Below are positions 19,687 through 27,539 of a stretch of 64,000 bases of DNA, piece after piece. This DNA comes from Nocardia neocaledoniensis (GTDB taxonomy: Bacteria; Actinomycetota; Actinomycetes; Mycobacteriales; Mycobacteriaceae): positions 496,001 to 560,000 of the forward strand of contig NZ_QGTL01000003.1 in the NCBI RefSeq assembly GCF_003182135.1. The letters are read 5' to 3'. Made by a program: the position numbers and the translations under genes. The first letter of the stretch is position 1, and each line of letters starts with the position of its first letter. The notes below the pieces were generated by a model, which was given only the letters and a program-made list of their open reading frames with translations, did no database searches and was not told the DNA's origin.

Positions 19687-21402
19687 CTATGCTGCTGCGG
19701 ATTGCTGAACAGAAATCAGTGCGCCCGGTGGATCGTCGGCCAAAGCCATACGGGCGTTGGTGTACTGAATGCGCCATGCCTGCCGGGCATTCGCGTGTGC
19801 CATCACGAGGTGTTCACGCGGTGGCGCGTCCGGATCACCGGGCGGGACCGGATACACCCGAATATGTGAGGTGTCCGGCTTCTCGATACCGACGGCGGCG
19901 AGCTGTTGCCGAACGAATTCCTGACGCTCGGCCTTGTGATCGGGCAGGGTCTTGCCGGTCCAGTTCTTCGAGACCAGGACCCGGCGACCGGGGACTCCGA
20001 GGAACTCACGACGGTGGGCCTTGGTGTTGCACCGTCCGGGCTGGGTCTTCTCGCTGGCGCCCTTGGGCACGATCCCGTATCGCAGCCACACCCCGCACTT
20101 CGGCGAGCACGGCGTCACGCACATCTCGGCGTGCAACCGGTCGTAATGCTCGGCCACACGACGCGACGGAGGATCGAGCAGGTCACCGACACTCTTGGTC
20201 AGGTACTTCGTCAGGTACCGCACCCGGCGTTCCATCTTGTCCGTGCCACCGAGGATCTGAATCGGTTTGGCCTGCACGCCGAAACGCACCACGTGGGCGG
20301 GTTCGAGGTCGTCCACCTCATCCATCACCGCCAGCGCGTCATCCCACGAGGTCAGCGGGACACCGGTTTTCGGGTCAGTGAAAGTGCCGGCCTCGTAGTC
20401 CCAGACCGGCATGTTGGTACCGGAGTAGACCTCGCGGTCGAAGTGGGGCCACCAGATCTGACGGTAGGTCGCGGCGGTGACCGCCTTGAGCATCCTGTTC
20501 GACACCGAACCCCGGATAGCCAGATGCACATGCGGTGCGGCCCGTTTCTGCGGTTCGACGCTGGCGAAGTACTGCACGTTCCAGCCGACCGCCCGACGCA
20601 AGTTCTGAACCCACCGGTCAACCAGGGCAGCGAAGTGGATCGCATCGCGGGCAGCACGGGCGTAGTCGTAGGTGTCCGGGTCGACTGGGGAACCGTCGGA
20701 GACCATCGCGCCATTGCCGTCTTTGCCGCCCTTGGCGTCCCATACCTGGTTGATCGCGCCATACGAGGGCAGCGTCAGGGTGAGGAACGTCGAGGGCTGG
20801 TAGCCGTTGTAGACCTCGCCGATGGTGCGCTTTTCGACCTTGCGGCGTGGCAGGTTCGGTACGTCCTGGCGGCGGCGAGTGCTCTTGGCTTTGCGGCGCG
20901 GTTTCTCATCGAGGGCGGGGAATCGGCCCTTGACTCCGAGTTCGCGGAGTTCTTTGTCGATTTCGGCGACGAGATCACGCAGCGCGTCGGCTTGTTCGTC
21001 GTCGCCGACATCGCGGTAATGGTGGTACTGCTCAGCCATCAGTGCTCGGGCGCCGAGCAAGTCTGTTTGTTCCTGGGTGGGCTCGACGGTCTCATCGACC
21101 GGTTCCTCACTCAGGCACCAGCCTTCACGCAGCTGGTTGGCGCGCAGGAGGCGATAGGCCTTGGCGCAGGCCGGGCACACCGATTCGAATCGGCATTTGC
21201 ACGGGGCACCGATGTAGGAGATCTTGCCGGTCTTGTCGTTCACGGCGCGCATGGGGACGACGCGGGCGCACACGCCTTCTCGTTCGGCGGCGGCCTCAGC
21301 AATGTCTTTCAGCGACGGCATCGCACGACGTTCGGCGGCAGTCATACGGCCGAGGGAAGCCGCGGGCATGGTCCCGTCAACGGTGGCGGTCGAGTTGTCC
21401 AT
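19687..21402 (-). CDS. RepSA-like AICE replication initiator
   Basis: A 571-residue rolling-circle-type initiator. It has an N-terminal zinc-binding region (CKCRFESVCPACAKAYR), an HUH-like HVHLAIRG motif (about residue 292) and the hallmark YLTKYLTKSVGD (about 398), followed by CVTPCSPKCGVW. The start at 21402 has GGGAGG at good spacing. An in-frame ATG at 21453 overlaps the preceding stop as ATGA, as other genes here do, so a 588-residue form is also possible. It is predicted to nick the element's origin after excision. It sits in the leftward operon just before xis and int. Confidence 0.92.
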   Translation of the reverse strand: MDNSTATVDGTMPAASLGRMTAAERRAMPSLKDIAEAAAEREGVCARVVPMRAVNDKTGKISYIGAPCKCRFESVCPACAKAYRLLRANQLREGWCLSEEPVDETVEPTQEQTDLLGARALMAEQYHHYRDVGDDEQADALRDLVAEIDKELRELGVKGRFPALDEKPRRKAKSTRRRQDVPNLPRRKVEKRTIGEVYNGYQPSTFLTLTLPSYGAINQVWDAKGGKDGNGAMVSDGSPVDPDTYDYARAARDAIHFAALVDRWVQNLRRAVGWNVQYFASVEPQKRAAPHVHLAIRGSVSNRMLKAVTAATYRQIWWPHFDREVYSGTNMPVWDYEAGTFTDPKTGVPLTSWDDALAVMDEVDDLEPAHVVRFGVQAKPIQILGGTDKMERRVRYLTKYLTKSVGDLLDPPSRRVAEHYDRLHAEMCVTPCSPKCGVWLRYGIVPKGASEKTQPGRCNTKAHRREFLGVPGRRVLVSKNWTGKTLPDHKAERQEFVRQQLAAVGIEKPDTSHIRVYPVPPGDPDAPPREHLVMAHANARQAWRIQYTNARMALADDPPGALISVQQSAAA

Positions 21403-21449
21403 GGTGCGGCCTCCCTCAGCTCGGTGAATATCGGATGGTGTGGTGGTGG

Positions 21450-22127
21450 TCATGCGGCCTTGCGGGTACCGGGCAGGGTCTTGAACCCGGCGACGGATTC
21501 GACGTCGACGACGACCGGTTCGGCCAGGGCATCGCTGCGCCGGAAGGCCAGTTCGACCAGGCTCGGGCCGACGATCGCGACCTTGGCTTGATGGCTGCCG
21601 AACGCGTGGGCGAGGTGTTCGGAGCGGTTGCACCAGTCGTCTGGGGCATGGCCAGCCAGCATCTTCGCCTTCACCGTGTCCACGTCGTCGCCGATGTGGA
21701 CGGAGATGAGGCGGGGGGTCTGGACGGCGCCACCGGCGGATTTGGCCAGTGAGCACGCCGCCATCACGGGGACCCAGCGGCGTCGGTAGCGGAACCAGGC
21801 CAGGAAGCGGGACCGGATCCGGCCGGAGCACCAGCGCTCGAAGGTCTGCGGGCTCCGAAGTCGCCACAGCACCATCCCCGCGACAGCCACCCCGGCCAAC
21901 CCGACCCCGGCAGGCCAGCCCAGCCACCACCCGACCGCGATCGAAAGGCCGGCGGGCAGGGACAGGACCGGGAACAGCAGCGCCCACCAGATCAGCCGGA
22001 ACGAGCCAGTGACGACCAGGACCAGGAGACGGCCGAGCGCGTCCAGGACATCGTCGGAGAACCCGCCGTCATGGGTGGTGGTGGCTACCGTCCCGGTGGG
22101 GGTGTTGTAGGTGGTTGTGCGAGTCAT
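21450..22127 (-). CDS. Motorless TraB/FtsK N-terminal paralogue (membrane protein)
   Basis: A 225-residue protein with two or three closely spaced transmembrane helices (about residues 30-85) and a soluble part. The segment AKMLAGHAPDDW...LAHAFG...VAIVGPSLVELAFRRSDALAEPV is clearly related to the pre-motor region of the translocase encoded at 22820-24121 (VVGGQKLADW...GPGFVRIELRTFDTLAQPV). It stops before any Walker A motif. It could be an accessory or membrane partner of the translocase. The start overlaps the upstream stop as ATGA. Confidence 0.75.
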   Translation of the reverse strand: MTRTTTYNTPTGTVATTTHDGGFSDDVLDALGRLLVLVVTGSFRLIWWALLFPVLSLPAGLSIAVGWWLGWPAGVGLAGVAVAGMVLWRLRSPQTFERWCSGRIRSRFLAWFRYRRRWVPVMAACSLAKSAGGAVQTPRLISVHIGDDVDTVKAKMLAGHAPDDWCNRSEHLAHAFGSHQAKVAIVGPSLVELAFRRSDALAEPVVVDVESVAGFKTLPGTRKAA

Positions 22128-22351
22128 GCTGCGTCCCAATCGAATTCGAGTTGCGTGGCTACTTCGTTGTCGCTGTGCATCGTGCGCCAGGGGTCGGCGG
22201 GGTCGTGGCGGTAGACGACATCGGGATGCGGGGCGGGGGCCTTGCTGGCGGCGATGTAGGCATCCGCCGCACTGCGAGCCTTCGGCAGCGGTTTGACGGT
22301 CTCGCCGTACAGCAGGCCCCAGTGCTTGGCCTTGTGCGGGCTGATCCTCAT
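22124..22351 (-). CDS. Small AICE protein, unknown function
   Basis: A 75-residue soluble protein (MRISPHKAKHWGLLYGETVK...LEFDWDAA) of no recognisable family. It is embedded in the operon by ATGA overlaps at both ends, which supports the start at 22351 and its being translated. Confidence 0.6.
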   Translation of the reverse strand: MRISPHKAKHWGLLYGETVKPLPKARSAADAYIAASKAPAPHPDVVYRHDPADPWRTMHSDNEVATQLEFDWDAA

Positions 22352-22539
22352 GCCGCGTCGTCCCATCCGGCGTAGTCGTCACGAGTGCCCCACAGCGGTG
22401 AGGCCCCGGTCTGAGCGAGCACGGTCACCGCGACCGCGAGCGGATCGAGGCCACGGGCTTCGGAGCGGCAGCGCGAGCGAGACGCGAAGTCGATCACATC
22501 GGCGATACCGTTGTCGGTGCGAATCATGTTGCGGGACAT
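22348..22539 (-). CDS. Small AICE protein, unknown function
   Basis: A 63-residue protein (MSRNMIRTDNGIADVIDFAS...DDYAGWDDAA) with an acidic C-terminus and no known family. CAGGAG lies about 8 nt before the ATG. The stop overlaps the next start as ATGA. Confidence 0.6.
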   Translation of the reverse strand: MSRNMIRTDNGIADVIDFASRSRCRSEARGLDPLAVAVTVLAQTGASPLWGTRDDYAGWDDAA

Positions 22540-22544
22540 AGCAA

Positions 22545-22823
22545 TTACTCCTGTTCGTCGGTGGGGAAGATTCCGCAGACGGTGCATTCGAGTTCTGTGA
22601 ACCGGTGCCCGTCGCGCTGGCACTGCTGTGTGGCGACGCAGATGTCGCACACGATGGTGTCGCCGTCGTAGACCCAGCCGCTGCAACGATCAGCGCCCAG
22701 GAGCGAGACGGCTTGGTTGGTGGAGCCGAAGCAGATCGCTTCACCAGCGGCGTCGGTGTAGATGTCGCCGCAGGTGTCGCAGTAGACGACAACGTGCGAT
22801 TCGGTGCAGAAGCCGCGTTTCAT
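22545..22823 (-). CDS. Cys-rich zinc-finger-like small protein
   Basis: A 92-residue soluble protein with CDTCGD, CDIC, C-x7-H and CTVCG clusters that could build one or two zinc ribbons. The function is unknown; a DNA- or protein-binding role in the element is plausible. The start overlaps the translocase stop as ATGA. Confidence 0.7.
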   Translation of the reverse strand: MKRGFCTESHVVVYCDTCGDIYTDAAGEAICFGSTNQAVSLLGADRCSGWVYDGDTIVCDICVATQQCQRDGHRFTELECTVCGIFPTDEQE

Positions 22824-24121
22824 GCCGCACGCCCCAATTCGTCGTCTTCGCCGGGGATGAAGTCCGGGTCGAAGTCGGAGTAATCGCCTTGCGGAGCCAG
22901 GTCGACGGCAGGAGTCGGGGCGTAGGCATCCACGATCGCGTCAGCGTCCTCGTCGGAGATCCAGAACGCGCGCACCCGAACGAACTCGGTGGTGCCGACC
23001 TCCCCGACGTAGCCGACGCCGGGAGTGGTGTCGGGGATCTCGTGGCACAGGGCACCGCGGTCTTTGGCCCCTTGCCCGTGCACCATCGCCGTTTGGGTCG
23101 GTTCGTCCAGGCGCAGCCCGATCCGGACCGGGAACAACTGCCGGTTCGGCATCGTCTCCTTCGACGGGTCCTGCAACGCCGCGATCACCGAGACACCCAC
23201 CGCGCGGCCCTTTGACAGCAACAGCCCGGTCAGCTGGCGGAACTTCTCCTGTTGATCGCGGGTCGCATACGACGACAGGGCGGCGGCCTCATCGATGATG
23301 ATCAGAATCAGCGGCTCATCAGTGGTGGGGACGTGCTTGCGGACACCGGCGACAGCCAGGCGGGCAGACCGCTCGTCCATGACATTGACAGCTTCTTCGA
23401 GCATGCCGAGGATGCCGTCAGCGTCGGTATGGAACCGAACCCACATCCGCTTGCCAGCACTGAACTCCATGCCGCCCTTGGGATCTGCCACCCACACATC
23501 CACGAACCCGGCCTTGATCGCCGGACCGACACCGTTGATCACCGACCACAGCACCGAGCCCTTCCCCGACCCCATCGCGCCAGCGAGGAGGACGTGGGCA
23601 TACAGCAGTCGCAGCAGCCACGGCTGACCGTCCTCACGAACACCGACGTGCACCGCCTCGAGGTCGACACCGGTGGACTCCACACCCGGCGCGGTGACCG
23701 GCTGGGCGAGGGTGTCGAAGGTCCGCAGCTCGATCCGCACGAACCCCGGACCAGCAGCCGAGACCAGCACCTTCGATACCCCGAGGTACTGGGCGAGGAC
23801 GTCGCGGGTCGCTTCGTTGGTCCAGTCCGCCAGCTTCTGACCACCGACGACCTGCACGTCGAATACCGCGCCCGAAGGGATGGTGTCGACACCGCCGACG
23901 ATGTTGGGCCAGTTGCCGTCCGAGCCCAAACCGACCGCCGACCACATCAGCTGAAGGTGACGGTGATCGGTCAGCACGAGAGCGGCGGTACGCAATTCGG
24001 CCGGCACTGTGGCGTACGGGTCGCGCTCGATCACCTTGCTGACCACGCCGTCGAGGTGACGCCACCACAACAGCAGCCCGGTGGCCAGGATGGTCGACAG
24101 CGACACGACAGTCGTTCCCAT
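22820..24121 (-). CDS. traB: TraB/FtsK-SpoIIIE-type conjugal DNA translocase
   Basis: A 433-residue ATPase predicted to move double-stranded element DNA between mycelial cells. It has an N-terminal membrane helix (STILATGLLLWW), a pre-motor domain (residues 40-165), Walker A GAMGSGKGS (about 184) and Walker B LILIIIDEAAA (about 275). It ends in an acidic tail rather than an evident gamma-like winged helix. It is shorter than many FtsK proteins, as expected for the AICE class. The start shares bases with the preceding stop (TAATG), so translation is coupled. Confidence 0.92.
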   Translation of the reverse strand: MGTTVVSLSTILATGLLLWWRHLDGVVSKVIERDPYATVPAELRTAALVLTDHRHLQLMWSAVGLGSDGNWPNIVGGVDTIPSGAVFDVQVVGGQKLADWTNEATRDVLAQYLGVSKVLVSAAGPGFVRIELRTFDTLAQPVTAPGVESTGVDLEAVHVGVREDGQPWLLRLLYAHVLLAGAMGSGKGSVLWSVINGVGPAIKAGFVDVWVADPKGGMEFSAGKRMWVRFHTDADGILGMLEEAVNVMDERSARLAVAGVRKHVPTTDEPLILIIIDEAAALSSYATRDQQEKFRQLTGLLLSKGRAVGVSVIAALQDPSKETMPNRQLFPVRIGLRLDEPTQTAMVHGQGAKDRGALCHEIPDTTPGVGYVGEVGTTEFVRVRAFWISDEDADAIVDAYAPTPAVDLAPQGDYSDFDPDFIPGEDDELGRAA

Positions 24122-24348
24122 TACGCGGCCTCCTGCCGGGGAAGCCCGATCAACGGGAGCGGCAGACCGCAGCGAATGCAGTAGTCGAAGCCGGGGTCGG
24201 CTTTCTCGGTGGCGTCGGTCTCGGCGGGGGCGGGGTTGTCGCAGAACATCACGCATTCGGTAGCCGCGACCGCCTCCGGAGCGGTGACCACGGTGCCCGC
24301 GAGGGCGGTGGCCAGGCCGGTCAGCAGGGTGAGAGTGGTTGTACGCAT
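24121..24348 (-). CDS. Small secreted Cys protein with one CxxFC motif
   Basis: A 75-residue protein with a signal-peptide-like N-terminus (MRTTTLTLLTGLATALAGTV, probable cleavage after AVAA). The mature part has CVMFCDNP and CIRCG. CVMFC is the same motif repeated four times in the preceding gene's product. The start at 24348 overlaps that gene's stop as TGATG. I recognise no family. Confidence 0.65.
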   Translation of the reverse strand: MRTTTLTLLTGLATALAGTVVTAPEAVAATECVMFCDNPAPAETDATEKADPGFDYCIRCGLPLPLIGLPRQEAA

Positions 24349-24635
24349 CAGCGCACCTCCTCGGTTTCGTTGCAGAAGATCGCGCACACCGCCACGACTT
24401 CGGGGGTGTCGCAGAACATCGAGCAGCCCGGTTCGGGCTCATCGCAGAAGACCGAACAGCCAGGGGTTTCGGCGCAGAACATCGCGCACCCCGCCACGTC
24501 GGAGGTGGTGACCGTGGGGACCGTGCCGAGACCGTCCGAGGTGTCGTTGTCGGTGAGTACGGCCGGGATGATCACCGGGGCCAGGAACAGGCCCAGCATG
24601 GCGGGGATGGCCAGCAAGGCCAGACGGGCGTTCAT
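24348..24635 (-). CDS. Small secreted/membrane protein with four CxxFC repeats
   Basis: A 95-residue protein. A hydrophobic N-terminus (residues 4-28) is followed by a Thr/Asp linker and four copies of C-[AS]-[MVI]-F-C (CAMFC, CSVFC, CSMFC, CAIFC) separated by short acidic, Pro-containing spacers. The extracytoplasmic location and paired cysteines suggest disulfide or metal chemistry, but no known domain fits. The start overlaps the upstream stop as ATGA. The function is unknown. Confidence 0.68.
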   Translation of the reverse strand: MNARLALLAIPAMLGLFLAPVIIPAVLTDNDTSDGLGTVPTVTTSDVAGCAMFCAETPGCSVFCDEPEPGCSMFCDTPEVVAVCAIFCNETEEVR

Positions 24636-24970
24636 CGCTGGACCGCCTTGCAGCACAGCCACTTGCACTTGGTGTCGGTGACGTCGATGAAGGGCTGAAC
24701 GACGCCGTTGGCCTCACCGATCGCCGCGGCGAGCATCTCGATCAGCTCCATGGCCTCACCGACCGCGAGCTCCAGATTCAGCCCGCTCAGGTCATGGCCC
24801 AGAGCGACGATGATGCCCGGGGTGCCGTCGCAGACCTCCGGGTCATACAGCACGCCCAGCACGCCTTGGGACCGCACGACGCGGCGGTTGTTGTCGCTGT
24901 CGAAGATCCAGCCCCGCGACCAGGTCGGAGCATGGCGGGTCTCCCAGTAACCCTGACGCTTGTGCAGCAT
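24632..24970 (-). CDS. AICE conserved small protein, unknown function
   Basis: A 112-residue soluble protein (MLHKRQGYWETRHAPTWSRGW...) ending in CKWLCCKAVQR. No recognised family. GTG at 24973 and ATG at 24970 are both possible starts and both overlap the upstream stop. It lies within the coupled leftward operon. Confidence 0.6.
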   Translation of the reverse strand: MLHKRQGYWETRHAPTWSRGWIFDSDNNRRVVRSQGVLGVLYDPEVCDGTPGIIVALGHDLSGLNLELAVGEAMELIEMLAAAIGEANGVVQPFIDVTDTKCKWLCCKAVQR

Positions 24971-25173
24971 CACGCCACCGCCAGCAGGGTCGAGGTGTAG
25001 GCGTTGAGAGCCGCGGTGATCTCGTCAGCGGCCGTCGCGGCGTCGAGCACGGGCAAAAACACCCGGACCGCGCCCACGGTGAGCACCACCATGCCGGTGG
25101 TCTCCGAATACCGGGCGGTGACCGGCGCGCCGTCGTTGATCGTGGTCACGGTGGCGAACGCGTTGTCGGACAT
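24970..25173 (-). CDS. AICE small protein, unknown function
   Basis: A 67-residue protein (MSDNAFATVTTINDGAPVTARY...AYTSTLLAVA) with an Ala-rich C-terminal helix and no family assignment. An AGGAGGT ribosome binding site lies about 7 nt before the ATG, one of the strongest in the operon. Confidence 0.65.
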   Translation of the reverse strand: MSDNAFATVTTINDGAPVTARYSETTGMVVLTVGAVRVFLPVLDAATAADEITAALNAYTSTLLAVA

Positions 25174-25174
25174 G

Positions 25175-25822
25175 TCAGTTACCTCCTGAAGGGACCGCGA
25201 CCGGGCGCGGGGGCTGGATAGGTTGGACCACCCGCACAGGCGGGGGAACAGTCGGCCGCACAGGTACGGGGGGAATCGGGGCGCGGACCGGTGGCGGTGC
25301 CGGAACCGGCGTAGGCTCAACAGGTTTCGTGACGGCAGGCTCGGCGGGTTCGTCGGCCAATTCCTCGGTGGGTTCATCGGCCGGTTCCTCGGTGGGTTCG
25401 GCCGGTGCCGGGGTGCGGGTGCGTAGCAGCACGGCCAGACCGTGAGTGTCGAGCAGCAGGGCAGCCGGAGCGATCACCGCCAGAATCGCGGCCAAGACTC
25501 CGTGGCCGGAGACCAGAGCGTGAGCGATGTTGCCGCCAATCGACACCGTTGCCCCGGCGACAAGGACGCGGGTGAAGAACGATCGTTCCGGGCTGTCGGC
25601 CAGGGCCAGCACGGCAATGGTGGCTTGGATGATGGTGCCGTCCACGATCACCGGGAACAGCCACGCCAGATGGTTGGGGGTGTGGGCCATGACCGCGAGG
25701 TCACGCAGGGCCGCGAACGACAACACGAACGCCGCGCCCCCGATCGCCAGGACGATGAGAACGGCGGACCAGCGTGCCCACCGAATGCTCTTGGGCTGCT
25801 GATCCGCCGTACTCACGGTCAC
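25175..25822 (-). CDS. DUF2637 membrane protein (SpdB-like) with Pro-rich tail
   Basis: A 215-residue protein with four transmembrane helices in the first 130 residues (including AVLIVLAIGGAAFVLSFAAL and LAWLFPVIVDGTIIQATIAV) and a charged, then Pro/Val-rich C-terminal tail. The PVIVDGTI and GGNIAHAL region is typical of DUF2637 proteins, which occur widely on actinobacterial plasmids and AICEs and are linked to plasmid spread. The GTG start overlaps the preceding stop as GTGA. Confidence 0.85.
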   Translation of the reverse strand: MTVSTADQQPKSIRWARWSAVLIVLAIGGAAFVLSFAALRDLAVMAHTPNHLAWLFPVIVDGTIIQATIAVLALADSPERSFFTRVLVAGATVSIGGNIAHALVSGHGVLAAILAVIAPAALLLDTHGLAVLLRTRTPAPAEPTEEPADEPTEELADEPAEPAVTKPVEPTPVPAPPPVRAPIPPVPVRPTVPPPVRVVQPIQPPRPVAVPSGGN

Positions 25823-26094
25823 GCCGCCTTGGACGCGGCCACAGCCTTCTGAGCCGCAGCCTGTTCCTTGGCCGCACGCTCAGCCGAGTCATGCGACATC
25901 AGCAGATCCGGCAGCTGCTCGGCCAGTAGACGAACATGCTCGATGGCCAGACTCACCATCGAACGCCCGCCCCGGCCATCGAGCCAGATGGTCACACTGG
26001 CGGGGATTTCACCACCCCAATCAGCCCGGCGAGACGGCCGGTACTCCACCTCGATCGACTCACACCCGGACGCTGTCACGCTGATGGACGACAT
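25819..26094 (-). CDS. AICE small protein, unknown function
   Basis: A 91-residue soluble protein. A beta-rich front part (SISVTASGCESIEVEYRPSRRADWGGEIPASVTIWLDG) precedes an Ala/Lys-rich helical tail. No family is recognised. It lies 5 bp after the Pra-like gene and overlaps the DUF2637 gene by 4 bp. Confidence 0.62.
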   Translation of the reverse strand: MSSISVTASGCESIEVEYRPSRRADWGGEIPASVTIWLDGRGGRSMVSLAIEHVRLLAEQLPDLLMSHDSAERAAKEQAAAQKAVAASKAA

Positions 26095-26099
26095 CGCGG

Positions 26100-26549
26100 T
26101 CACGCGGCCTTGCGCTCGGCGGTGACGTTGCGGGCACCGGAGTTGTCGCCCTTGATGCCACCGGCATAGAACTGGTAACCCAGGTACTTGAACTGCTCGG
26201 TACCCATCACCTTCGGCTCGGCCATCAGGCCCTCGACCTCGATCATGCGCATGCCCGTACCCGGAACCACCTCGTCCGTGACGGGCACCGGGACGTTCTC
26301 GGCCAGGAACAACAGCTCGAAGCTCTTGCGCTTGGCCTTCGGCTCGTGCGGATCGGTGACGTTGGCCTTCCACATCAGCAAGCCAGTGCCCTCACCGGTC
26401 TTGGTGTCGTAATCGCGCCGCTGCTCCTGGGGCGCGTTGCGGTCCTGGTTGTACTTGACCGCGGGCTCGATCTGGCCGTTCAGAACCAGGCCCATGGGGA
26501 ACGCCTCGGCGTGCGAGACCGGGAAGCGGTGACCGCGAGTGAAAGCCAT
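26100..26549 (-). CDS. Pra-like activator of replication, integration and excision
   Basis: A 149-residue protein, first in the leftward operon. The pattern FPMGLVLNGQIEPAVKY...TGLLMWKANVTDP...FELLFLAENVPVP...IEVEGLMAEPKV resembles proteins annotated as plasmid replication, integration and excision activators (pSAM2 Pra). In pSAM2, Pra turns on the rep-xis-int genes and is itself repressed by the GntR protein KorSA. The same wiring is inferred here because its promoter region is shared with the divergent GntR gene and contains operator repeats. Confidence 0.65.
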   Translation of the reverse strand: MAFTRGHRFPVSHAEAFPMGLVLNGQIEPAVKYNQDRNAPQEQRRDYDTKTGEGTGLLMWKANVTDPHEPKAKRKSFELLFLAENVPVPVTDEVVPGTGMRMIEVEGLMAEPKVMGTEQFKYLGYQFYAGGIKGDNSGARNVTAERKAA

Positions 26550-26638
26550 GATCTTGTCTCCTGTCGTGGTGGGGGCTTCGTGGATGAACCCGTTTGTCGA
26601 TCGCCCCGGAGCGGGTAAACTGCGGTACTTCTATGGTC

Positions 26639-26663
26639 CTCTATAGAACCAACATCTATAGAG
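26639..26663. promoter_or_regulatory. GntR (KorSA-like) operator
   Basis: CTCTATAGA (26639-26647), a 7-bp spacer and TCTATAGAG (26655-26663) form a perfect 9-bp inverted repeat. A related half-site CTACAGAG lies at 26693-26700, just before the GntR start. It sits between the divergent gntR and pra-like genes, so the regulator probably represses both. Confidence 0.75.
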
Positions 26664-26708
26664 AAGCACATAGGACCTGAGGAAGTCAACACCTACAGAG
26701 GACATAAG

Positions 26709-27539
26709 ATGAAGCGGTCTTCGACAGTGAGAGGTAGTGCCGTGCCAGCTAAGTACGAGCTAATCGCGGACGACATCCGACAGCAGATCGCATCCGGGCA
26801 GCTAATCCCCGGCGATCGAATCCCGGGCGAGTCCTCGCTGATCGAGAAGTACAAGGTCAGCCCGCCGACACTCCGCCAAGCCCTTCAAGTCTTGCGAAGC
26901 GAAGGTCTCCTGGACGCACGGCACGGGATCGGGACATTTGTCCGGGCGCCACGTCAGAAGGTCCGACGCGATGCCGCTCGGTACCAGTGGGAGAAAGACC
27001 GCGTTCGACTGCCAGAGTCCGAGCGTCGCGCAACCGGCTCAACTGAACGCGACACCGGAGTCACCGTCAGCGACCTCAGATTTTCCGCTCGCTACAGCGT
27101 GATCGGCGCTGACGAGCGAATCGCCGGCCTTCTGGCAATCGCAGCCGGAGACAGGGTGTTGCAACGTGACTATCGGACGATGCTCGATCACGAGGGGATG
27201 CCGCTGAACCTCAGCACGTCGTACCTCTCGTACGAACTCGCCGCCAAGAACCCCGAGCTGCTGAACGACAGCAACGAACCATGGCCAGGTGGCACACAGC
27301 ACCAGCTGTTCACCATCGGCATCGAGGTCGACCGCGTTGATGAGACGATCAGCACTCGACCTCCGACAGTTGCCGAGACCGAAGAGCTCGACCTCTCAAC
27401 AGGCGTGTCGGTGTTTGTGGTTCAGAAACGGACGATAGACACCACGGGGCGCACGGTCGAATTCTCCGATGTCATCCTGCCTGGCGACCGAACCGAACTC
27501 GTCTTCTCCACCAAACTCAACCGCTGGGACGCAAGATGA
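26709..27539 (+). CDS. GntR/UTRA-family repressor (KorSA-like)
   Basis: A 276-residue regulator. The N-terminal wHTH is YELIADDIRQQIASGQLIPGDRIPGESSLIEKYKVSPPTLRQALQVL...GIGTFV. The C-terminal half is a UTRA-type ligand domain (VLQRDYRTMLDHEGMPLNLSTSYL). The GAGGA ribosome binding site is 7 nt before the ATG. By analogy with pSAM2 KorSA it should keep pra and the transfer/replication operon silent in the integrated state. The ligand that relieves repression is unknown. It is followed by an overlapping glycosyltransferase gene. Confidence 0.9.
   Translation: MKRSSTVRGSAVPAKYELIADDIRQQIASGQLIPGDRIPGESSLIEKYKVSPPTLRQALQVLRSEGLLDARHGIGTFVRAPRQKVRRDAARYQWEKDRVRLPESERRATGSTERDTGVTVSDLRFSARYSVIGADERIAGLLAIAAGDRVLQRDYRTMLDHEGMPLNLSTSYLSYELAAKNPELLNDSNEPWPGGTQHQLFTIGIEVDRVDETISTRPPTVAETEELDLSTGVSVFVVQKRTIDTTGRTVEFSDVILPGDRTELVFSTKLNRWDAR

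Noticed and set aside
21403..21987. N-terminal extension of Rep to 766 residues
   Set aside because: Upstream of 21453 the frame overlaps the membrane protein gene and reads as Arg/Pro-rich nonsense. Only the 21402 or 21453 starts are credible.
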